This document shows, piece after piece, positions 1 through 10,945 of a DNA stretch of 64,000 nucleotides; the stretch's first letter is position 1, and the number at the start of each line of letters is the position of its first letter. The stretch is from Cricetomys ansorgei. Its lineage: Eukaryota > Chordata > Mammalia > Rodentia > Nesomyidae. The notes under the pieces were generated by a model that saw nothing but the letters and a program-made list of their open reading frames with translations, did not search any database and had not been told where the DNA came from. Both the position numbers and the translations under genes were made by a program. The DNA lies in assembly GCA_026225945.1 (NCBI GenBank), contig JAMJFZ010003163.1, positions 17,668,501-17,732,500 on the forward strand, written 5' to 3'.

Positions 1-819
1 GAAGGATCCTGAGTTAGAGGTCAGCCTGAGATACATGATGAGACCCTAGTCTCAAAACTCTAAAGGGATGAGGATGTAGTTCAATGACAAACTACACTAC
101 AGTTTTTAATATTAGTTAATAATGGTTAAACACACAACATATGTCCTTACAAAAAAAAGTTAAAATGCAACTTAAAACAAATGTCCTATTAACTTTACAA
201 AGACTTGTGCAGGGTGTCATTTATACAACACAGTTCGTTTAAACCATTTTCACTTTGGACTGTACATGAAAAAGTTACAATAGAAAATAAAGTCACTGAG
301 GTTTTTCATAATAGCAGAACAGGCAATTTTCCATGCAAAAGAAGCAATATCTAATATTCAGGGAGTTTGTTTGTTTGTTTTAATCCACATTAGAAAACAT
401 CTAGTTCAAGCCACAGAACCCTTCTGTGTAGACAATCAATGCTGCTTTAAATGATCTATTTAAAAAGACAGTATTCCTTTCAAAGTATAACTTTACTAGA
501 TTTGGCGGAAAAAAGAAGTCTTAAGAACAAGGACGTGATCTAAAAAATGAAAAGAGAAACAAAGGAGAGAAGTATTAGTACAATCTCGACAGGCACTGGC
601 TCAGCTCAGCCACACCCCTGCCAAGCAGTACAAGGTTGGTCTTCTGAATTGTGACCACGTAACTCACTGGACAGTGCTAGAGACCTGCAGGGACAGAGCC
701 CACTAAGACTATGAGTTTGGCAACAGACCTGGCTTTGGGCTGGAAAAAGACTTCCCATTTCTTCAGGCTCTGAAGAAGTACAAGATAAAGTGCAAAGGCT
801 GTGGAATCGGTGAAACCAT

Positions 820-1090
820 GGGGAGGCTCTGGAGTCCTTTTCCTAGCCTCTCAGCTACTGCAGGAGTCTTTGCTGTCTCATCTTTGGCTAATTTACTTGT
901 TCCCTCCAAGTCTCAGATGGAGATGGAAAGGCATCCTGGCAGTCAGGAGTCAAGGAACCACACAGCTCTGAGGTGGGGAAGGCGTCACCAGCTGAGCTGG
1001 GGTGTTGCAGTGTAGTAGCTCCTCTCTGTTCTGCCTCACTCTGCTCCAAGGGAGAAGCTTCCCTGGTATGCAGCTCATGTTTCTGGAAGA
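820..1090 (+). mobile_element. LTR-retroelement-like fragment, copy 1
   Basis: Shares diverged blocks with 6,240-6,480: a short CAGCTCTGAGGTGGG core, GCTGAGCTGG, AGCTCCTCTCTG, and GGGAGAAGCTTCCC. No coding capacity. The family name is not known to me. Confidence 0.5.
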
Positions 1091-1301
1091 CAGGTACATG
1101 TTGTTCTTTGATTAAGGATATTGCCACACCTTGGGCACAGTTTGAATGTCACCTGCACCACGCTCTACAATCAGTTCTCCACTTCTTACTGCATCAGCTG
1201 CTGATCTGTGCAAGGACCCAACCCCTGATACTCTTTCTTTCTACCAATTAATTTGCACAATCAAAAGAAATATAGCCCTTTGACTCTTAGTTTGTATTAA
1301 A

Positions 1302-1302
<1 letters not shown>

Positions 1303-1341
<39 letters not shown>
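1303..1341 (+). repeat. (TG)n microsatellite
   Basis: About 19 uninterrupted TG dinucleotides. The following bases (to about 1,545) resemble an antisense B2/B3-superfamily SINE. Confidence 0.95.
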
Positions 1342-1344
<3 letters not shown>

Positions 1345-1811
1345 ACAAATGTGAGCATGTCAGGATGAGCATGTGGGAGTCAACTTTCAGAGTTTGGTTC
1401 TTTCTTCCATCATGGGGGAACTAGGAATCCAAGTCGGGTTATGAGCTTGGCATCAAGTGTCTCTACCTGGTAAGTCCTAGCAATCCACATTTCTGACACT
1501 AAGGGACCTCTCTCAGCCTGGATGGGCATTACCCAGGGACTAGGTATTGGATGATCTGTAGTCACCAAAGGTCAAGTGGAGATGTTGGCTCTCAAATTCT
1601 TATCTTGTCAAAGAGGAGTTAAAGATGCAGATCGGGGAGGACTGAGCAGAGCACTGAGAAAGTGCACAAGTCCTGAGAATGAGGCGGGGCGGCGGGGTGG
1701 GGGTGGGGGTGGGGAAGTCCCAAGAAAGGGAAAACCACAGATCTGGGACTGGAGCTCTTTAAAAGCTTATGCTAGAAACTAAACAAAGACTGAGGCAATT
1801 TCTACTGAAAT

Positions 1812-2150
1812 TGTTTAGTTCTTGGGGCATTTCATGAGACAAGCTAATGGAGGGGCACACCCTGTATGTGCCCCACTGGCCCAGAGGAGAGCTGACCATG
1901 CACTGCTCCCACACTGTTCACCCACTTAGAGAGATGGCCACACATTAAACCCAGCCCTATCTACCTCTGACTTGTTCTCTTGGCTGCTGCCCCGTCTCAC
2001 CTGCCGGCCTCTTATTTTTGCTGGCTCTTGCCTGTCTCCTTGGCTGACATCGTGCAGTGCTGGCTGTTAATAAACAATTCTCTCTTTGTTCTCAGGTTTC
2101 AAGAACCAACTTGTAGCTGTATTGTGGGCCCTTTGCCCCTACTTCCTACA
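1812..2150 (+). mobile_element. Probable solo LTR
   Basis: 339 bp bounded by TGTTTAG and CCTACA, with an AATAAA signal at 2,069-2,074 and T-rich downstream sequence. The 5-bp flanks are GAAAT on the left and GAAAA on the right, an imperfect target duplication of the size left by ERVL/MaLR or some ERV1 elements. Confidence 0.5.
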
Positions 2151-2159
2151 GAAAACTAA

Positions 2160-2492
2160 CCCCTGCCTCACCAACATGGCTCCTATAATATCTCAAAAAG
2201 AAGACAGGGCCCCAAATTAGAGAAATATCAGATGAAAGAACATTGTTTTTATGAAAAGTGGGAAAATGGCTACTCTATTTGCCAAGGCAAATCATAAGAC
2301 ACTCTGCTTAATTTGTGAGAAATCTGTGCAAGTTTTCAAAGACCCATACTTAACGGCATGAAAAGCAAAGCATCCCACCAGACTCAGCAGGTCTCAAGGA
2401 CCATGCAACGAGGACAAAAGAACAGAACAGAAAAGAGTCTGTCTTCTCAAAAATAATGAAAATTTCCAAGTTACAGCTCAGGTTGATTCTGC

Positions 2493-2529
<37 letters not shown>

Positions 2530-2998
2530 AGTTATGCGTTAGTGTGTTTAATGTATACTGAGATGACTGATGACAGAACTGATGCTACAAACATGGGTGC
2601 TCAACTTGCCTCTAATAAGAGGTGCTGATGGCGGATATAACATCACTGAATAAATGACTTCTGCAGCGCCACTAAGAGATTCCGGAGCAGGAGATTGACG
2701 AGGCAGTGAAAACCATGTTAAAGTCATTTTCTTTGTCCATTGCCAACATCTCTGATATAGTTACTGGCAGTGCCTGATGATGGGAGATAAAAGACTTTAA
2801 AAGTTAACAGACGATGCAATTGCTACCCCGAACCCGCATTTAATGAAGTTTCATTGTTCGGCACACCAAGACGACACATACACAAACAGGTTGAACATGG
2901 ATAATGCTGTGCAAATCATCAAGTCTGTTAGTTTCATAAAAACCAGGAGATTGGAGTGTCTCCATTTCCAGGAATGCCTGGAAAGTGTTCATGCTGAG
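2160..2998 (+). pseudogene. Decayed hAT-transposase/ZBED-like relic
   Basis: The frame at about 2,235-2,375 reads KTLCLICEKSVQVFKDPYL followed by a broken Arg-His/Lys-His segment, resembling a BED-type zinc finger (CxxC...H...H) as in ZBED5, FAM200 and GTF2IRD2. Near 2,530 SYALVCLM resembles the ASYxVAxxIA block that follows the finger in those proteins. At 2,897-2,998 the frame reads VQIIKSVSFIKTRRLECLHF, close to the VNFIKxRxLxxRxF block of the same transposases. Stops and shifts break it, a 32-base A tract sits inside, much of the middle is missing, and a B2 SINE cuts off the end. The family assignment is from memory. Confidence 0.45.
2496..2527 (+). repeat. (A)32 tract
   Basis: A pure run of 32 A inside the transposase relic, with no SINE body directly in front of it that I recognise. 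Confidence 0.95.
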
Positions 2999-3195
2999 GG
3001 GCTGGAGAGATGACACAGCGGTTAAGAGCACTGGCTGCTCTCCCAGAGGACCAGGTTCAATACCCAGAGCCTACATGGTGGCTCACAACCAGTTCCACGG
3101 GATCTGATTTCCTCTTTTGGTCTCCATGGGAAACACTTGGTGCATAGACATAAATTCAGGCAAAATATCAGTACACTTAAAATAAAAATAAGTAA
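2998..3195 (+). mobile_element. B2 SINE
   Basis: Starts GGGGCTGGAGAGATG, with B2 A/B-box region and an A-rich tail. Confidence 0.85.
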
Positions 3196-3251
3196 ATAGG
3201 GGATAATTAAGAACCAACAATTCAATTAAAGTTGCCTTTTAGAAAGCCTCT

Positions 3252-3475
3252 TAGAGGGCTGAGAAGGTGGCTCAGCTGTTAAGAGCACCTGTTGCTCTTG
3301 CAGAGAACCAGTTACTAGCACTGACACGGTGGCTCACAGCCATCTGTAGCAACAATTCCAGGAGATTTAATGCCCTCTTCTGATCTCCTGGGCACCAGGC
3401 ATACACATGGTATCTACACATACGAGGAGGTAAACACTCGTGCACACAAAATTAAAATAAAATCTTTTTTTAAAA
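3252..3475 (+). mobile_element. B2/B3 SINE
   Basis: GGCTGAGAAGGTGGCTCAG start, GCCCTCTTCTGATCTCCTGG body, AATAAAATC-rich tail. Confidence 0.8.
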
Positions 3476-3604
3476 AACTCTCGAATATTCAGAGCAGATG
3501 TAGAAAGAAGCAAGCACACTGAAGTGCTTTTGTAAAAGAGAAAAATGGGAACAACTTCATGCTCATCTGAAGAAGTGAATTCTACAATCTTCAGATATTA
3601 GAAT

Positions 3605-3715
3605 GCACACATGGAGGAATATACATGTAATTCTAGCACTCTTAGGATGAAGGCAGCGGATTGAAAGTTTGAGGCCATACTGGGCTGTGTAGCAAGAGCC
3701 TCAAAAAAAGTGAAT
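3605..3715 (+). mobile_element. Diverged B1-type SINE fragment
   Basis: TGTAATTCTAGCACT...GAGGCCATACTGGGCTGTGTAGCAAGA, ending in an A-rich tail. Confidence 0.5.
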
Positions 3716-4409
3716 GAATAAAACGAAGTGTGTTAAACTCGGAAGAGTTCAAATGCTGAGTTAAAAAAGCAAATTACCGAAGGACAAACAAAAGACGATA
3801 CCAATATATAAATTTTAAACATACGCAAAAAAAACTTTACTGTGCCTGGAAATTTATACACATACTTTACAGCTGTGGAAACATTTACGAAAACAAACCA
3901 CACTGACAGACTGGAGGGGGAATGTTTCAATATTTGATCTAGTAGATCAAATAGATCTATTAGATAGATCAAATCTTTAGATCAAATGTGGGTTTTCATG
4001 AATTATCTTCTAAACAATTTTAAAAATCCTAATATTTTGTGCCCCCCAGAAAACCAAAAATAATGGCAAGAAAATGAATTTAAAAGAAAGAAAGAAAATG
4101 CAGTCCTGGAGGCTAATGCCGTGGGAAACTGACCGGAGGAAGCCCATGTCCAAAGCAGCTTCTTCATTACGCAGTCCCCCAGAAGAAAACAGTCTGAAGT
4201 GACCCTCAAGCTGAGACTGTGAGGCCTGGGAATTTGCCTTCCTAGAGGTCATTTTCTTTCTTTATAACTTAAGAAGAGGAGTCGACCTATAAATTTCTGA
4301 AGATAAAGGAGACCTTAAAATTTGTTTTTTTAATTAGCCACAAACATATTTTACCAATCTATGATCTCCTATAGACATGAAGGAAATCCAAGTTTATATA
4401 ACATTCTCC

Positions 4410-4562
4410 AAATGCTATGATTTAGATGTGATTTTCCCCTCAAACATTCATGTGCTGGAGCCTGAGCTCCAATCCGATGACACTAAAAGGTGGCTGCACC
4501 TTAAGAGGTAGAGCCTCAGAGGAGGTAATCACATCTTGGGGCATTGCTTTACTGATAGATTA
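4410..4562 (+). mobile_element. MaLR-type LTR fragment
   Basis: ATGATTTAGATGTGATTTTCCCC, then CATGTGCTGGAGC, then AAGAGGTAGAGCCT follow the order of MLT1/ORR1-class LTR consensus elements. Confidence 0.5.
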
Positions 4563-4564
4563 AC

Positions 4565-4920
4565 ATCTCTTAATTACTTTCCCATTGCTGTGAAGAGACA
4601 TCATGACCAAGGCAACTTAGAATAGAAAGAGTTGGGGTTTAGAGTTCCAGAGGGTTAGAGTCCATGATCATCACCGGGGGTGGGGGAGGAGCATGACAGC
4701 AGGCAGACAGGCATGGTGCTGGAGCAGTAGCTGAGCCCTTCCGTCCTTATTCAGCAAGTAGGAGGCAGACAGAGGGAGCTAACCGGGAATGGTGTGGGCT
4801 TTTGCAATCTCAAATCCGACACACAGTGACACACCTTCTCCACCCAATCCTTCCCAAACAGTTCTACCAACTGGATACTAAGTATCTAAACATGCCATTC
4901 TCATTCAAACCACCACAGTG
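4565..4920 (+). repeat. Dispersed rodent repeat (CATTGCTGTGA...CCACCACAG family)
   Basis: Begins ACTTTCCCATTGCTGTGA, contains a GAGGGTTAGAGTCCATGATC block and ends CATTCAAACCACCACAG. Related blocks lie at 5,355-5,660, 8,260-8,600, 15,000-15,300, 15,395-15,690 and 31,165-31,560. I cannot name the family with certainty. Confidence 0.6.
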
Positions 4921-6224
4921 TCTTTCTCCAGAAACTGGATCAGTTCCCTCCAGTCCAGATTAACAACTCCCAGAAGTGAGCCTGGTCTTTAGAGGCTGGT
5001 ACCACGGGCCAAATCTACGGACAGTTTATCAGAATGTAGCATGACTAAGGGCAAGAGTAGGCAGGTGTTATAAAAGGTTTTTCTTTTAAAAAGGGGATTT
5101 ATTTGGCTGTTTTATGCTGTTTGGGTCTGGGCTCTCAAAAGCTGTTACTTTTTCACTGGTAACTTGACTCCACTTCTGTGTGATCTTGGATAAACCTCCT
5201 GATTTTGCCAAGTCTCAGTGTCCCCTTTTTTTCACTCACGCAAGCTCAGATTGTGTCAGATAGTTTTGTTCATCTGCTACAAAGTGTATAGGGTAGGTAG
5301 AAAAAGACTGAAGATAGTGTTTGTAATAAGTTGAGCCAATAGGGAATTAAGATACAGGGAAGAGGATTATTTCCTATCCTGTTGTGACCAAACACCTAAC
5401 AAGAAGGAACATAAGGGAGGGTTTATTTTGGCTTACAGTTTGAGGGGATACAGTCATGAGGTGGGGAAGATGTAGCAGGAGGCTTGGGAGGCAGAGAGTC
5501 ACATGGTGTCCTCCTTCGGGAGGCAGAGAGAGATGAACACAGAGAAATTAATCTCCATTTGCTTGCTTTCTTTTATTTAGCCCAGAATCTCAGGGATGGC
5601 ACTGCTCACACTCAAAGCAGTTCTTCCCACCCCAGTTAGCCCAGTCTTGAGACTGTCTCACAGATCCGCCCAAAGTGTGTCTCCTAGGTGAACCTAGGTT
5701 CTGTCAGCTTGTCATTAGTAACTGTTACAGGCGAATAGAAAGATGAATGTGATGATTGTCAAGGTCCGGGTTGTTACGTTGGTGATGGTTTTACAGATAT
5801 GTATTCTAAGTAGACAAATAAAAGAATGGAATAGATGATCAAGCATAGGTACAGAACTAGAGATGGTTAGACAGTCAGATGTGCATAAACCATAGAAAGC
5901 GTGCCATAGGCATTCCGATCCATTCAACTGTGGAAGCCTACATGTCATTGCCATGGAGTCATCTATTCTCTCTTCTAGGAATGTGCTTGGCCTCAATTCT
6001 TAAGCCTCGGGTGGTCACTTAGAGAAACTTTCTTTAGCTACCCTCACCACTTGGCTCTGAGACTTCCATCTTTTTATCATCTTTTGACTCGCCACAGGCC
6101 AATGATGAACCAGTCTGCCTCCATCTTGGGCTTCAAAGCCATCTTATATAAAGACAAACTAGATTCATTCCTGTTTGTGGTTAAACTTCTGTTTCTCAAG
6201 GATTGGGCTATGCCCAACCTGTAA

Positions 6225-7545
6225 CCTTTGCTGGGGTTTTTATTCAGCTCAAACAGAGATGGAAAAGTGGTCTGGCATTGGGAGTCCAGGAACCATGCAG
6301 CTCTGAGGTGGGAAAGGTGTCCCCAATGGCATTTGGGAAGCCAGGAAGCACACAGCTCTCACAGCTCTGAGGCAGGGAAGGCTTCCCTAGCTGAGCTGGA
6401 GTGTTACAGTGTAACAGCTCCTCTCTGCAGACCTCAACTCTGACCCACTATGAGGGGAGAAGCTTCCCCAGTGTTGGAGCTCTGAAGGGAAATATCCTTG
6501 GCTCAGCGGAAGTGTTCTGGCTCAGCTGAGGTATTTATTCACTTGGAAGGAAGGCAGCAGCAGAAGCTACATCCCATAGTGAGCAGAGTCCAGAAGGCTG
6601 CTCTTTTTATATAGTGTCCCTAACGGGATGGAACCTTCCAGAGTAACCTGTGATCGGTGGGAATTTTTTGCCTTTATTTGACTAGCCAGGAGACGGTTGA
6701 GGAGCCCAGCTTAGAGCCATGTGTGTTAGTTGGGGCAGCTTCTGTGCTGCTCTGCCAGGTTGGATGACCCCACAGCTGAATGGGAGTGGGGTCCCTGATA
6801 GTCCCTGGGGGAGCTTTCTTATGGGGATTCTCAAGTCCCAGAGCTCCCTGTCCTCACAGAGCCAGACTCCCACAAAGGGGAAATATGCTAGTGTCCTCGG
6901 CACCATTTGGGGCTCAGTATGGGCACAGGGGGTGATGGTTGGGGCCATGAGGTCTGGGGGTCCCTAGCAGGGTGGCGAGGGAGGCAAACAGCAGTCTTCC
7001 CAATGGCAGCTGTCAGCAGGAGGGGCTAGGAGGCCCAGGCCCTGCTCAGTAAGCAGAGAAGGGCTTGTGGGGAGTAGAGCCCTCCACAGATGTGGGAGCC
7101 TAGGGATGCTGGCTATGTGGGGGACAGAGCCCTCAACAAACGGAGGAGCCCCTGGCTGTGGACTCCATACGCTGAGAATCCCCTACAACTGTAACTACAA
7201 CCTATTCCAGGAAATGGCAACCATGCCTGTGTTTCAAAAAGTTATCACCTGTTGTTAAGATTACCTTAGGACCACCCTGCAATTGTGTCTTTGTTTCACA
7301 AAGTTGTAATGACCATCCTGCAGCCCTACCCTTGCTTCAAGTTTGTTATCTTGTTATGACTACCTTGTGTTCTGCTCCTGTAACCCTGCACACTTTTCCC
7401 ACCAAACCCCTCCATCTGGAAACCCCCTACCTCTGAGCTATAAAAACTTTGTCTTCCTCACATCCAATGCTGACCTCTTGAACTCCGCCTTGGGGAAGGC
7501 AGCCCATGAACTTGAATTAAAAAGCTTGCTTAATTAGTTTAGCCA
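6225..7545 (+). mobile_element. LTR-retroelement block
   Basis: Its first part is related to 820-1,090. The last part (about 7,250-7,545) looks like an LTR: GAGCTATAAAAAC TATA-type motif at about 7,435 and an ATTAAA signal at about 7,517. No gag/pol/env frame was recognised. Borders and target duplication were not found. Confidence 0.5.
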
Positions 7546-8919
7546 TGATGATTTGCGTGGTTCAGCTTTCTCCTCCCGTCTTTGGGAAGGAAAAACTTGC
7601 CATTCCAGCACTTAGGAGAATGATGCAGGGGCTAACCTTGGCTACAAGGAACCTGGTATTTTCACCTGCCATTAGAGCCTCTGCAATTTATGTTTGTAGT
7701 TCTGGAATCCAGACACAGCTTTTGACATTCGGATTGACATACGAGTAAATAGACTACAAACTCCCATATTTCTTTGGAAAGAAGATTCTCTGACTTTCTT
7801 TATCCCATCCTACTTTGTTTAACGAGTCACAAAACCTCTGGTAGACTTCATTTCTGGAAGACAGACTTCCCTGCTGGGGCATTAGGCTATGTTTACTTGC
7901 TGCGTAGGGGTAGAATGTGGGCCCTTCTGGGATGGTAGGGGAAAGAAGGGTGTTTTAGGTAAGAGACGGGACTGTCCACTCTGTGATTAAGATTCTAGGA
8001 GGGGGACAGTTTTCTGGTTACATGCCACAGCCTAGGTCATAAACGGATCCGGGTAAAAACTGACCTGACTTACTGAAATGCTGCTGCCATACTAGCACTA
8101 GGGAGAGGTTTGTTCACAAACAAAGGCTCTCAGTGGAGAGAAAGGGGTGGGGGATGGAGGCAGAAAAGCCCAGGTTGCAAGTCACGCACCCTGCCTGGCA
8201 AGTTGCTGCATCCAATGAGTGTTGAGACCTGTCTGTAACTGACCTGTCAGTGATTGGTCAGTGTCCTCGTGATAAAACACTGACCAAAAACAGTTCTGAG
8301 GAGACATGGTTTATTTGACTTCCAGGTCATAGTCCATGGTTGAGAGAAGCCAAGGCTCAAAGCAGAAACCTGGAGGCAGGAACTGAGGCAGAGGTCATGG
8401 AGGGGTGCTGCTTACCGGCTTGTTTTTCTGGCTTGCTTTTCTGGCTTGCTCAGCTACCTTTCTCTCGCAGCCCAGGCCTACCCACCCGGGATACCATGGG
8501 CCCTCCTACACCAACTAGCCATCAAGAAAATGCCCTACAGACATGCCCAAAGACCAATCTGATAGAGACAATTCCTCAACTGAGGTCCTCTCTTCCAAGC
8601 TAGTCTTGATGACCAAGACTAGCCATCCCAGTTGATGTTTGTGGTCCAATTTCAAGGCTGCTTGAAATTTTGTTTTACATTAATGAGTAAGAGAAAAATG
8701 AAATGCCAAAGACATATGCTGTTTGTATTTGCACTTGTTTGTCAATAACCGTAGTAACTGTTGAACAGTTTCTAATACTGAAACTTCCCCCACAACTATT
8801 CACATGGTGGTGGCTAGAGACAACATATTTATTAATTAAGTTTACATTATTAACATTTGCTACACTTCCTGTTTAAGCCCATATAATTAACAAAATAATA
8901 AAAAAGATGAGCACCCACC

Positions 8920-9140
8920 TGGTGCTCGTAAAATGGCTCAGCCAAGGGAAGCACTTTCTGAGTAAGCCTGTTGCTCCAAGCCAAAACAGAAGTCAGATAA
9001 AATAGCTTGCGTCTGTAATGCAGCACTCTTCCATCGAGATGAGAAGCAGAGAGAATAACCCAAAAGCTTCACAGTGACAAAAGCAAGAGAGACCCTGCCT
9101 AAACAAAGTGGAAAGCAAGAACTGACTCCTAAAAGTTCCC
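8920..9140 (+). mobile_element. B4/RSINE1-type SINE
   Basis: GAGACCCTGCCTAAACAAAG then GTGGAAAGCAAGAACTGAC is typical of the 3' part of the B4/RSINE1 group. Confidence 0.6.
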
Positions 9141-10515
9141 AGTAAGCAGACTCTTGGAAAAAGTTTTTGTTATTTTGGTTTCTTTAAACACAGAAAACGG
9201 TGTTTGGACCAGGTTTATGCTCCCATCCCAGGTGTGGTGTGTGATTATGAGTTTGATTTGGAATGCTCAATGCGGATTGGTTAAAATTTGGTTAGGTGCA
9301 GCAGTTTTGCTGTGTGTGGCTTGTTTGGGGGATTGCATGCCCCTTGGGTTTATGGGAACTTTCGTTTAGATTATATGAGGGTTGAAGTCCTGAGAACTGG
9401 GGTGGGTTGTTTGTTAGTTGGTTGGTTTGTCCATCCGTCCATTTGTCTATCGTTGGTGGGTTGATTCTTGCATGAAAGAACATTAGTTGGAGAGACTGGG
9501 TTTGCAGATAGTGAGCTGAAAAGCTAGTCTGAATCGCTGTCAGCTAGTCCTCTCCAAGCTTAGGACAGCCTAAAAAGGCTGTGAAGATTTCTACCTTTCT
9601 ATCTCTATCAAGGCTGCCTGCAAAAGCAGTGAAAATTTTTTTCTATCCTTCCTTTCTCTTTCCCTAAATTGAGAATAAAAGATTGTAGTTTACTACAGTC
9701 ACCTTCTGACCTCTCCATGAGTGTGGTGGCTCTCTTGCAGACCTCTCTCTCATTGCCTTTAAAAAGAAAGTAATGGTGACATTATCAAGACATCTTTCAC
9801 AATTTGTTAAGTCCTCTAAGCGCTGATACTGTCACCCTCACATAGACACACATGTAGGCAAAACACCAATGTACATAAAATACAAATAATTTTAAAAATA
9901 TACTAATAAAATAAAGCAAAAATGGAAGTAATGCCAAAGATCTAGGCGATAGGCAAAGTGAAAAATGAAGGCCAATAGTAAAACCCACAAGGTCCGGGGA
10001 AGGTCTGTGGATTAAGTAATGGTAATACTAACTTCCTGGTTTTGATAACCCTGATTATGTAATATGCAAGGAAAACGGGTGAAAGGTGTATGCAACTTGT
10101 TAAAATCTAAAATTTATTCAACAAAATATTTTTTTTTTAAATTCCTAGTGTACGCCGTTAAATACGATGATCCTTTCAGCATTCCATTTGAGTCGAAATG
10201 TAGGCACCGTTCACGCTGACTACGCGCCCTATTTCCTTCACTGATGCCTGACATCAAACATTCTGAGAGAAGGCAGAGCGAAGCGGCAAAGATTGGGCCA
10301 GAGGGCTCACCGTATCTCGGGGTTAGCCGGAAGCGGAGGTTTTCGCACGTCGGGGACTGGCTTGGAGGTGCAGCCTGACACAGGGTGGGGGGCGGGTCTA
10401 GGGGGCGCGGCCGGGGGCGTGGCCAGAAGTGGGTACGCTTGGGCCTTGGGGTGGCCCATAGCCTAGTCGTCCGCTCCTCAGGAATGGTTGTGGGAGGGCC
10501 CGGAAGTAGCGACAC

Positions 10516-10623
10516 ATGGGGCTGGGGGCGGGGCCGAAACTGCGGGTCGAGAGCCTAGGGCCTGGGGAAGGGGCGGGGGCGGGGCCGGAAGCGTGGGCAC
10601 TCAGGCCTGGGGGCGTGCCCTAG
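10516..10623 (+). other. Possible upstream ORF, 35 codons
   Basis: An ATG at 10,516 opens a 35-codon frame that ends at TAG 10,621, out of frame with the Lonp2 start. It matters only if transcription starts upstream of it. It may instead lie in untranscribed promoter, so this is a weak call. Confidence 0.15.
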
Positions 10624-10712
10624 TGAGCTGTCCGGTGCACTCCGGTGGTCCGGGACGCGTAGAGCTCTCAGCTGGAGTCGTCCTGACAGCACTGTTGCCA
10701 ACGGCCTTGGCC

Positions 10713-10945
10713 ATGTCGACCGTGAGCCCCATCCAGATCCCCAGCCGCCTTCCGCTGCTGTTGACCCATGAGGGCGTGTTGCTGCCCGGCTCCACTATGC
10801 GCACGAGTGTGGACACAGCCCGCAACTTGCAGCTGGTGCGCAGCCGCCTGCTCAAGGGCACGTCGTTGCAGAGCACCATTCTAGGAGTCATCCCCAACAC
10901 GCCCGATCCGGCCAGCGACGCGCAGGACCTGCCACCACTGCATAG
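10713..10945 (+). CDS. Lonp2: Lonp2 exon 1 (coding part)
   Basis: Encodes residues 1-77 plus two bases of codon 78, beginning [14 protein letters not shown]. The ATG has G at -3 and T at +4. The frame is open upstream as far as 10,488 but has no in-frame ATG there, so this start is preferred and agrees with the known protein. The donor is CATAG|GTAAGC. The segment starts the Lon N-terminal domain. Confidence 0.96.

Larger units (their letters stand above)
1..10299. other. Region upstream of Lonp2, no gene seen
   Basis: No coding exon was recognised on either strand. The region is made of LTR-derived blocks (820-1090; 1812-2150; 6225-7545), a transposase relic (2160-2998), SINEs and dispersed rodent repeats (4565-4920; 5355-5660; 8260-8600). 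In other mammals an ABCC transporter gene lies upstream of LONP2 (family knowledge), but no exon of one was found here. 60-800, 3,500-4,400 and 9,150-9,790 show little that I can name. Confidence 0.7.

Noticed and set aside
818..1251. Overlapping short frames at the left end as an upstream gene
   Set aside because: The sequence is repeated in diverged form at 6,240-6,480 and is retroelement-like; frames on both strands are short and share no domain.
10114..10515. Antisense 133-codon frame in the Lonp2 CpG island, possible divergent gene
   Set aside because: GC-rich DNA gives long open frames by chance. No recognisable protein and no splice structure. A divergent non-coding transcript cannot be excluded.
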